Below, in pieces: positions 50,501 through 62,500 of a stretch of 64,000 bases of DNA (the first letter of the stretch is position 1; each line of letters begins with the position of its first letter). This stretch comes from Liolophura sinensis (taxonomy: Eukaryota > Mollusca > Polyplacophora > Chitonida > Chitonidae): assembly GCF_032854445.1 (NCBI RefSeq), contig NC_088303.1, positions 12,593,501-12,657,500 of the forward strand. The letters run 5' to 3'. The translations under genes were made by a program, and so were the position numbers. Under the pieces are notes generated by a model, which was not told the origin of the DNA, ran no database searches, and was given only the letters and a program-made list of their open reading frames with translations.

Positions 50501-53500
50501 GTGACTATCCCCAAAAAATTCTCTTCAGGAGTGTTTTTTCCACCCTTATAAAAATTTTCACTCTTACCTATCACTAGTAGTTTCCATTTTGACCAAATCT
50601 GAAATAGTTTCCACTCTGATTATATCAGTAACAGTTTCCACTTTGACGATATCAAAAATAGCTTCCACTTAACCAGGTTTGTAACAGTTTCGACTTGGAT
50701 CATATTAGTAACACTTTCCATTTTGACAATATTAGTAACTGTTTCCACTTTGACCATATTAGTAATAGTTTCCACTTTATTAGTAACAGTTTCCACTTTG
50801 ATCACATTAGTCATAGTTTCCTCCTTGACCACATTAGTATTAGTTTTCTCCTTGACCACCTTAGTATTAGTTTTCACTTAAATCATATTAGCAATAATTT
50901 CCACTTTAATCATATCAATAACAGTTTCCATTTTGTCCATATTAGTAACAGTTTCCATTTCAATCATATTAGTAACAGTTCCATTTCAATTATGTCAGTA
51001 ACAGTTTCCATTGGACTATATCAGTAACAATTTCCATTTTGATCAGATTAGTAACAGTTTCCACTTTGATCATATTAGTAACATTTTCCACTTTGATCAG
51101 ACTGGAAACTTCACGTCCACCTGTATGACTTGGTGACGATCACTTACACGTATACATTTCCTGAATTTCCTAATGTATCTGCCACTGTGGGCTCTCTTGG
51201 CGAGGACAGGTCCAATTCCATTTCTTCACGACCTAGTCCTAATTGCTACAGGGCCTGATAACACGATGAGGAATCCGCTGGTCTCCGGTGTTTCCGCACA
51301 TTTCGTGCGCATTAGGAAGCTAGGGCGACACATAATCGTTACGCAGAACTATTTTCTACAGTTTTATTAGCATTCTGCGAAATGTTAGGAGTCACAGGTT
51401 TTGTTCAAAGCTGTTTGCCAGCCATGCAAGCGTTTACTTTTCTTGGACAGTCTTAGTTTCCAAGAAATCTATCGGAGAGGACGTATCAGTTTGCACTGAT
51501 CGCTCTTTTGTCAAGACCAAATCTAACAGCAAGTGTCTGTGTCTCCACGATCTGTGATTGTAGGTGTACATATCTCTATTTGCAAAATGGCCGCATCAGC
51601 TCTAAAATAACATATGTATGTAGACCATCCCATACTACCGCGGTCTTTAGACATACATGTGCATTCAACTATAACATAATTGTGAGTTCTGTATTAAGTA
51701 GCAAGAACTTATCACCACATTATATTTTGTAAAATAGTTTAAAAGTTATCTATCATGGCGATGAAATGCCTACAGAGTCTACGTCATGGAGACTCTCTGT
51801 AAGCGCTTTCATTCCATGCTTCGTCGCGACGATTAAAGCATTCATGCTGATAAGGACAGACGCTGTCGCTTTTCGTTTCTTCACGCCTCTATGTACCGGT
51901 ACTTAAGCTTAGTTAACACATGAACGCTGTCTGTAACGTTCATCTCTGGTTTGCTTTTTTCTTTAGAGACTAAATAAATGAAATATGAATTTTTAAAATT
52001 AGATGTAAGTAATGTTATTTACTCTTGTATTAAATATACCTCCACACTGCTATTAATCACACTGGCACTTAAGACCCATGTTCAGACACATCGCGGCATT
52101 TGGCTCTGGTACCTTCACTGACAGCAGTTCGACTCAAAGACCTATAAGAAACATCACATGTTTGATCCTTATACTTCAGAGTATTGTATGTGCCCATAAC
52201 TGCTGTTTTTATTAATAGTGAATATTTGTTCATTTACAAATCATGAATGTCAAGTCGTTCTAAAACTAAAATACTCCTGTACCCGAAATTTTGGCCAAAT
52301 CCACCAGCGCAATTTAAATCGGGCTTATTGCTACCAGTTTTGAATAGCTCAAATAATTACCGTTCACAAAAATCAGCCTTGTTTCTGCACGTGACACCGC
52401 TTAACACGGCAATAAACTTCCTAACATTTATATTTCGGGTGGCAATATAAACTTGTTCAAAGTTTTAAAGTCATTTTAATACTATATAGTGCAGTAGAGT
52501 AATAATATGTACAGGTACAGGCGTCTGATATATCTTTTCTACCCCCTGGATTTTCCTATTGAAGGTGTATCATTAATTTGAACATCTTCAGCATGTCTTC
52601 GGCAATACATAGGCGTCGTGTATCAGTCGTACTAAAGTCAGAAATGTGCACACATACAAACATACTACAGTCAGAAACCTTCGCGCATACAAAATTGCTG
52701 CGGTCAGACATCTGCACATATATAAATATACTACAGATACAAATCTGCACATACATAAATATACTACAGATACAAATCTGCACATACATAAATATACTAC
52801 AGTTAGAAATCTGCACACATACATAAATATACTACAATTAAAAATCTGTACACACACATACTACAGTCAGAAATTTGGACATATATAAACACACTACAGT
52901 CAGAAATTTGCACAGATATAGACATACTACAGTCAGAAATCTGCACACATACATAGTACAGTCAGAAATCTGCACATAGATAAATATACTACCGTCAGAA
53001 ATCTGCACACATACAAACATACTACAGTTAAAAATCTACACACGCATGAACATACTACAATTAGAAATCTGCACACATGCAATCTGCTACAATGAGAAAT
53101 TTGCACATATATAAACAGACTACAGTCAGAAATCTGCACACAGATAAACAAACTACAGTCAGAAATCTGCACATATATAAATACACCACAGTTATAAATC
53201 TGCACACATATAAACTTACTACATTCAAAATAAAATCTGCAACATTTTTTTCTGAGGCGTGGAGTAATAAATATAAAGCGTCATGTCCGACATCCATATA
53301 CCATTCGTAGCCATATTACGAATAAGGCATATTTAACACTAGAACTGTCTAACCACAGACCAAACTGTTCACGTGTAAGTTATAAGCGGACACGTACCTC
53401 TCCGGAAGCTGGCCTCGAATCCCTTGCCCCCATCTGCAGCGTCAGAGTGGAAGGTGAGGGTCATCTGGCCACTAGTGGACAAGTAGCTGAGGAGACCGTT

Positions 53501-56500
53501 ATCTTGGTTGTGCTCTGAGCACAGCTGCGTAACCACGCCCCCAAGATCCACGTCAAGTAATCTGAACAATTCCCAGTGCGAGACATATCCAGAAGTCTTA
53601 TCTCTAAATAAATTCTAAAACCATCCGGTGCTTTTATTGATATTACACAGTCCATGTTATCAAAGTAGGATAGAGGGTTGTTAAAGCTTTGGATGACACC
53701 TGGAAGGCGTCGCTTTCCCAGTTACATTTGGAGATGTTGTACCCAAGCCAACTGAGAGAGAAACCTCGTCCTCCAATCGAATAATCGCTCCGAAACTTAA
53801 TGGTCACGTGATTTCCTGAAGTCACGTAGTGTATATCACCAGATTCTCGGCCGCAAAACGTTTGACTTTTATTGCCTTCTTCCATTTGTAGAATGGTAAG
53901 AGAATCGTATAAACAGTGCTCTTGGTATTCAATATCCATAGAGGATATGTTAAGGGAAATTCGGTAAGTCTCTGGTAATGTTATATGTAAGATACTTTCC
54001 ACATTATTTTCGTAAGTTGTCCGGATATTTGGGTAAGCCGCCATTCTCCGCTTAATTCCTTGCTGCTCATTTCATCGCGCTTTTGGGTGGTATCTAAGAA
54101 AAAGAATAACACAAAAGGGATTTGATAACACAGGTTACATGTCAGGTGACATTCTTGTATTTCTGAACGATGAGTAACGGAAATGATTTGTCGCCAAGTT
54201 ACTCCATTGTCCTCGCCAGGGAGAGATACCAGGGTTCGCATTTATCAAGCAACTTAAGACTTATGCCATTAATTTCAAGTGCTTAAAAAAAGCCAAACTC
54301 TGAACAGGAAAGAACTCGAGGGCATTTGATCATGTTAAACAGAAACGCATATAGATTGATTGACCATTTGATGATGCTAAAAGAGGAATTGCCGGAAAAA
54401 CAGAAAATGCACTGTGTGAAGACAAATGATGGTGTCAAATTACACTCGACAGATCATTGCACGATTAGACATCTGTTGGTGGATAAAACAATGAAGATTA
54501 CATGGTGAGGACATCGGATGATGCCAGTGATTTGCTTAGGTGTCTAATGACGATAATCAAGGAAGAACAGACACAGCTCGTCACCAGACACAGAGGCGTT
54601 TGATGATTTCCAAAAGAACGGACGGAACTTAGGGTAGTTTGCTTTACCAGGTCTTCTTGGGTCAACAGGGCAAACAAACTAATACATGCAGAATTAACAC
54701 ATGACTGCATTTCTAGTGTTCATAAACATTCTGTTTTTGCTCCTCCTGCACGGAAGCAATGGAGAAAACATAAAACTGTATTGTACAATTTAGTCCTGTG
54801 AAACTCACCTCCAGAATGACGGCTGCAGATGAATCCAGTTTAGTAGAGCATGGTTTTGTCCCTTCACCAAAAGGGTTCCTGTGTGACTACCGAGAGACAA
54901 AGTAGAACACCGATCACCTGCTGGTAAACAAAATCAGTGTTTTAGGGATTCGGCTTAATCTCTGAAAGAAATAAACCAAGCAATGCTTGACTCAATCAAT
55001 CACATCGATCATTCACCATAAAAAATTCAAAATCTCTAGCGTGTATCCACTTATTTGCAAAAGGCTACATAATAAGGCCATAACAAATACTAGTGTTAAA
55101 TTCTGAAAATCATTTGCATACGGGAATGTAACCAGGTATGAAGAAGGTAATGTTCTATTATATAAGCGTTCTGTTGCACAAACCTGCGCCATTTCACCCC
55201 CTACAACTAGAGCAGCCATTTTCAAGAAAACAAATGCAATATACGCCTACCTTCAACTCCAGGCACCCATATTTTCCTTTCTCCTGTAGTTGCACTTGAC
55301 ACTGCAATGTGACATCTCACACATTTCATTTCACAGTAACGAATATTTAGTACCGGTAATATATTTACTATTGATAAGCCCTAGGCCTATAAGTCATTAT
55401 ATTATATTACATTACATTACATTACATTACATTACATTACATTACATTACATTACATTACATTACATTACATTACATTACATTACATTACATTACATTAC
55501 ATTATATTATATTATATTATATGTGTTTTGTAACATATATCTCACATTGAAAGGTGTTTACAAATATTCTCTAGGCTGGAAAGAGATAATAATTTTGACC
55601 TTACACTCGGTAAATGCTTGGCCCATATAAACTTTAGAATCTTTCAAGCCATTAAAGAACAAGAAAACACCAGGTTAAAACATATTTCAGCCAAAAACAG
55701 GTTATTCAAGCTTTCTAAAAAGTGTCATACTTTTTTTATTTTAATGAGGTTTCCCCGAGTAACATGTAGAATAAAATGACAATGCGGCCATCTTGACAAT
55801 TTTATCCAATCAAACACGTTGCTATCAGATTACACAACCTAAGCTGTGAAGTTACTCATTCACTCGATGAAGTGACATATCATAACACAGAACCACTGCA
55901 AAATACATTATCTTGAAATCGTTGACAACGATTTAGCTATGTGTAGCCGAAGGCCATTTCACAAAGAGTTGTGGGGCAGGCCTGTATCATTTACGGACCA
56001 CCACAGACGTAAAATCAGTTGATATACATTCAGCCGTGTAATATTCAACGAAGGTATCACAAATGATGTCAGACAGTAGCAAACATTCTAGGCCCAAACC
56101 ACATTCGTATTCCCAAACAGCCTACATTTTTTGTCGATGATGTTAGTGTTTAGTATGGAAACAGTACGCAGTTGCTAAATAACCAATGTCAGTGAAAAAT
56201 TCATTACGGACGTCGAAGGTTTATGGGAATGAGAAAACGGCATCTCAGCGGATAACGCCTAAAACTAATCAAATCTTATGTGCTTATTTTTTATATGATA
56301 TATGCTTTTCTCTGAACGTAACGTCACCTTTCTCTCGATAATGCAGACGAAGGTTCACTAAACTTTTACTGGGTTGAAAAAAATTTTAAAAAAATATTTA
56401 CTGCCGGTTTAAGATACTTTGGATGGCAGTCTTTCAGTGGACATAAACATTAGTCAGATGCTGTCCTTCACTTCAGTTAAAATGCTATCTTGACGATTGT

Positions 56501-59500
56501 TGTCTCCCTTCCGTACACAACTCTTCATGGTATATTTTGTTAATTTCTCTATTGAAATGTATATTTCATTAATTTCTACATTGAATTGCATATTTACATG
56601 TAAAGATATAAGATAGAATATGTTTAGAAATCACGAATTGTAAAAAGTATACAGGTACAAGTAGTTTTGATACAGTATGGTATATGTCAGTGACAGGATT
56701 CACACAGGGCGGACGTAAACTCTCTCTTTGGCAACTTGGATGAGGTGTTAACGAACTACTATCTCAAAATGGACAATAGGAAACATTTTTCCCAGCTAAG
56801 CCAATCTACGTTTACGCTGATCTCTGGCAAAACGTGCGTAGTGCATAAAACATACGTAATGTGCAAAACATGTGCAACGGGGAAACAATGTTTGGTGAGC
56901 ATGACGTCATCAAAAAGACAGAAATAAATACACTACGTGGGTTGGACCCAACATGTTTTAGAAAGGAAAGGTTTCCTCGTTGCATTTATTGAGTAGTAAT
57001 AAATGGCAGTGTCATATTGTCAACATGACTTGGGCCTTAATTCGACGATTGAGCAGGGACAATACAGTCCCTTGTCTAGCTATTTGTCCTTCAACTCAAC
57101 ATTTTATTGACCTCGAGATGAAAAAAAATAGCATGTTTTCTTTGCCGTCACGCAGAATCTATCGTTTGCATGATCGATGTAGTGCACCTGTCCATTCCCA
57201 GTATTTCTAGTTACGGAATATAACCATCACGTGAATTGCATTCAGATCTATTCTATGTAAAGCTATGGGAGAAGTAAGATGGTCTTTGTGGACCAAATCG
57301 CTCACGGAAGTTAGCCACAAAGATCTTCTCTGCGTCAGTGGTTGGTTCGGCAAGCACGGCGTCCATGTCCTGGCAGAGAGCAGTGGCCATGGAATGGTCC
57401 AGGAGCGTCGAGATGAATACAGCATAACAGTGGAGCCCAAAAGCAATCCAGGAGCCGTTCCCACATGTCCACGAGACTGGAAATAAATAAACGCAAATCA
57501 TATATCCCCGGGTCCTATATCCGTAGGTTGGGAGGGGGGAGGTGAGGCGGTAAGTTACCTACAGATGTTGGGACAATTTTGGCGGGTGGTAACACATTCG
57601 AGGTATCATGTATATGAGATTGAACAGCAGGATTTTAGTCGAACTACTTCTTATGAATGCTGAATATTTACACAGAATGGACATGAAGCTGGCTTACCCT
57701 CCACCAGCCTAATGTTGGCTGCGAAGCCACCCGCCACTACATTGTGGTCAGAGTGGAAAGTGATGGTTAGCTGATTAGACGCCGACAGGTGGCGCAGCAG
57801 CTTCAACCGCTTGTCGTAGTTACCGCAGAGTCGTTGAGTTGAGGAGTCAGTTGTCGACTTGGCAAAAGGGGATATACTTAGATAATCAAAAGTGCAACTG
57901 GAACAGAAACAATATGTAATCTCAGCCGATTAGTCTTTAATCTGGTACAATTACCAACTTTTGACTGAACCTGGAAGTAGAAAGTAGAGGGCAAAGTTTT
58001 GAATGACAATGTGAAGATGCCGAACATGTATGTCTACAATCTTCCTAACACGAGGCTGTGTATGTCTACTATTTGCCTTACATGAGACTGTGTATGTCTA
58101 CGATTTGCCTTACATGAGGCTGAATATGTCTATGATTTGCATTCCATAAGGCTGTTTGTCTATGTCTACGATTTGCCTTACATGAGACTGTGTATGTCTA
58201 TGATTTGCCTTACATGAGGCTGTGTATGTATGTCTACGATTTGCCTTACATGGGACTGTGTATGTATGTCTACGATTTGCCTTACATGAGGCTGTGTGTA
58301 TGTCTATGATTTGCCTTACATGAGGCTGTGTATGTATGTCTACGATTTGCCTTACATGGGACTGTGTATGTATGTCTACGATTTGCCTTACATGAGGCTG
58401 TGTGTATGTCTACGATTTGCCTTACATGGGGCTGTGTATGTATGTCTACGATTTGCCTTGCATGAGGCTGTGTGTGTATGTCTACGATTTGCCTTACCTG
58501 AGGCTGTGTGTGTATGTCATGTCTATGATTTGCCTTACATGGGAGTGTGTGTATGTCTACTATTTGCCTAACGTTCTGAAGAAGAACAGGTAGTTGTCTC
58601 CCATGGTAACTTTACAACACCACTTTGCATGGGTAAGATGAATGTGGTTTACGTTTATTTTTATGTGCATATTTAGTTGATTATTCACTTCTGACGGCTT
58701 TTTAGGTCATGACATGATTTCTTCTGATTCATGTTTATTAGGGGGAAAAACCGAATAGAGCGTCACGTTACCAGTCGCAGTCGTCACGATGCCAAAAAAG
58801 TGGGATTTAGTGACATTGCTTCAACTCAATACGGATTGACAGCATAACTGTGTGAGTACAAATCATCTAGTAAATTTGCCTTCAGCCACAGATAACTTAC
58901 CTGTCCGACTCTTCTATATCAAACGTATCAAATTCCACTTCGATGCGGTATCCTATTGGGGCGCGGATGCTGTAAATGCATTTCAGGAAATCTGAGTAGT
59001 TCGCCGGAAATCCTGGACTTGTTATTCTTCCGCCGGGTGATTGAGGAGATAGATCAATGGAATCATTGCATGCAGGTCGTTCCTGCGGTTTCGGGCGATC
59101 CACTGTAACAACAGCAACGTGAAAAACGTGCAAGTAGTGACAGCGAATGCAATCGTTTTGATAGGAGAATTACAAATTTGAGCAATGCTTGTAATATTGC
59201 CTATACGGTTTACTGTTACATTATTATCACCTGTATATCGTGTTAAGTGAGGAGAGAACAGATGCGACATTTTTGTGTCTGTCTATCGTGTAATCAGCGG
59301 GGCACATTCAGTTGAGTTACAATGTGTACAGTGATTTATTCTTTGTAGATTCTGGTTTCTAAATGTTAACGTTATCAGCACGCGCACCGAGTTCCCGCCA
59401 TGGCTTTTGTCTTTTATCTAAGGCTATGGTAAACTTCCGGCAGAAGAGCGTTCACACCACAAACAACCATCACGTGCAAAACCCAATACTTCAGATTGAT

Positions 59501-62500
59501 TTACTGATGGTATTTAAGGCGATGGAAAACCTGTTTTGTTATAGTCGTGGGCTTTTAAATGTACAAGCATTTTCAAATAGACAAACTGGTCCAATAGACA
59601 TGAAAAACAAACAAATAATTTTACTTATTTATTTGATTGTTGTTTTACGGTGAACATTAGAATATAAATACAAATATGTAATTAAGGAAAAGATTAAATT
59701 TTCAACCCAGCAAAGACCTTGGTGAAAGCTGAATGCGCGTAGAAGACACAGGGAAACAGGGGGAAATGAACAATAAAGGAAAAATGGTCTTTTGTACCTA
59801 AGTCATGAAATAAAGGTTACATAATGTGAAGGGTGAATATCATTAGGAAGGAACAGATTTTTAAAGAAAAAACTGCAGACAAGGAAAAATGTCACACGAT
59901 GGTATACAATGTGAACTGAAAACAACAGTTGACATTTTGTGTCACTCGTGTTTTGAAGAGTCAAAAGCCACTCTGTACAGGCGGAGGTAGGATTGCACAT
60001 ATGCCACATTACATGCACAATTATGCTATGTTTACGCAAAGCAATTAAGGCTGAGTAAATATTCTGTAGCATGAAAGCCGCAACAAAGCACATATTTCTA
60101 TTGGCTGTATATTCCATAACTAACGGTACGGAGAAAAGCTTTCTGTCACATCTGAAAAGGTTTATTCTCAGCTGGGTCATTCTGACTGACCAAAGGACAT
60201 AAACTGTCCGTAAAATGAAAACTACAAAGGTGGAATATTGGACATTTCGTCGGCCTGTAGTAACCAATCACACCGTGCTAAACAGGATACGTATCGGGTT
60301 TTTATACAGCAATCAAGCTATTTCAGTATAACCTGGCATGCAAAGAAGCGATAAAACCTGTGATATAGACTGACAGCCATGCGCTAGGAGACGGACACTG
60401 TTTGTAATTATGATATTGGTAAGCAGCGAAGTGTGGTCGTCGTCATCTACAGAGTGGTGCTTACAACAGCGTTGTACAGGAACCAGTTATGAAGAGATCT
60501 AAGAGCTGGCCGTACGAGGATCAGCGAGGCACACAGCGATCACAAGATACTGGCCTCTACTGCTCAGATAATAATCCACCTTATGGAAAAATCAAAGTCG
60601 ATTCTTATCACGTTAGGTACAGATTCGTGAGATTTGGTTCTCCTCAACACTATAAATTACACACTCCGGGGATGTATTTTTATTTTTGACAGAGGCGTTA
60701 CTATTTGTAACGTTTGGAACACTGTGTAGAGCGTACTACCCACTAACATGGTGTTGCAAACTAGACATTGACATGGCTAATAGGCTGAAACAAACATGCA
60801 ACTTCCGGTTTAATGCAGGGCGCCGTGTTGAAAGCATGATGGCAAAATATGAAGTGTCACACGACACTAGACAGGCGACAAGTTATTATTACTCTTCTCA
60901 ACTTGTTCTTTAAATGCTTTGTAACCAATCCTTCTTTGCAGGTGTCGCCATGTGTGAATTATAACACACAGATGTCAGTTTACCTGGTAGTTTCTAAACA
61001 TAAATTGTCGCTATATAATAGATGGTAGAATAGGGCCTACATGCTTCCCACAAGATGTATATAAAGAAGATCACTGTCAAAGAGGCATATTAGCTTTTTA
61101 ACGCTTTAACTTACTGTTTCCGACAAAAAATTTATTTTCCTGAAATTTGCACACCACCTTAAGCTTTAGTCCTTTAGCAACAGTTCAGTTAACACAGCCC
61201 TGATTATTGAATTATCCACTAAACTGGCCACGATGTTCTCTTTCCTGATATACTGCCGCATGACTGAGTGAATGAGTGAATGAATGATTAAGGTTAAGCG
61301 CCACATTGTGTATCTCCATCTATGTATTTATTTGGTTGGCGTTTTACGCCGTACTCAAGAATATTTTACTTTCACGACGGCTGCAAGCATTGTCGTGAGA
61401 GGAAACTTAGGGTTACTTCAGCCTTATAAATATAGTTATTATAGGAATAAACGTTTTACTGATTTATTGGTTTAAATATTCAAAATGACATTTCATACTG
61501 CTAGGGCACAGTATTCCTTTCACTAGGGCACATATTTTTGTTAGGACATGCTATTTTTGCTACAGCACACTGTTTCCTATTGCTAGGGCACATGCAGTGT
61601 CTTAGCCAGGACACACGTGTTTTGTCTCGTGAGGTATAGGATTTTTTTTTTTTTTTTTTTTGATTGGTGTTTTACGCCGTACTCAAGAATATTTCACTTA
61701 TACGACGGCGGCCAGCATTATGGTGGGTGGAAACCGGACAGAGCCCGGAGGAAACCCACGACCATCCGCAGGTTGCTGCAGACCTTCTCACGTACGGCCG
61801 GAGAGGAAGCCAGCATGAGCTGGACTTGAACTCACAGCGACCGCATTGGTGAAAGACTCCTGGGTCATTACGCTGCGCTAGCGCTTTAACCGACTGAGCC
61901 ACGGAGGCCCCGTGAGGTATAGGACAATAGGCCACTAATAATCTTAACGTTACATGTAAATGGAATGGCGGCTACAATGATCTAAATGCCATCGTAGTTC
62001 CGTGCACGTAACGCATTGAAACCATCGCGCTTGGACAGATGAATTGTCAGACAGACGAGTTGTCACACAAATAATTGGTCAGACAGATGAGTGGTCAGAC
62101 TGACGAGTTGTCAAGCAGATGAGTGGTCAGACAGACGGGTTGTCAGACTGCTGTTAACAATCTTGTCTCAGTGTCTCCTTACCTTGACGTTTGTACATCT
62201 GACAGATGTAGCCGTTTTTCGCCTCACAGTTCCTGTCATTCCAGTAAAAATCTGTCACCTGCTTGTCTCCCTTCAACGGGAGCCGGAAGTTCCTGCGCAG
62301 CTCGACACAGTCCTCATTAGCATAACCATCATCACTCGGCTGTTTGACGTCATAATCATACTCAGGCCATCCCGGAAACCAGTCTAATCAAACAGAGTTG
62401 TGGAAATGCTTGAACGTTAATAAGGTACAAATAACGAACGCCATTCGGGTCCATGATTTCGGGACATGTACTGGTCCACCCCTTACGAAGCGAAAGCTCT

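Noticed and set aside
59803-60267. 154-codon minus-strand ORF in a receptor intron
   Set aside because: Cysteine- and hydrophobic-rich but without any recognisable motif, Kozak or splice context; no repeat of the gene's phase pattern.
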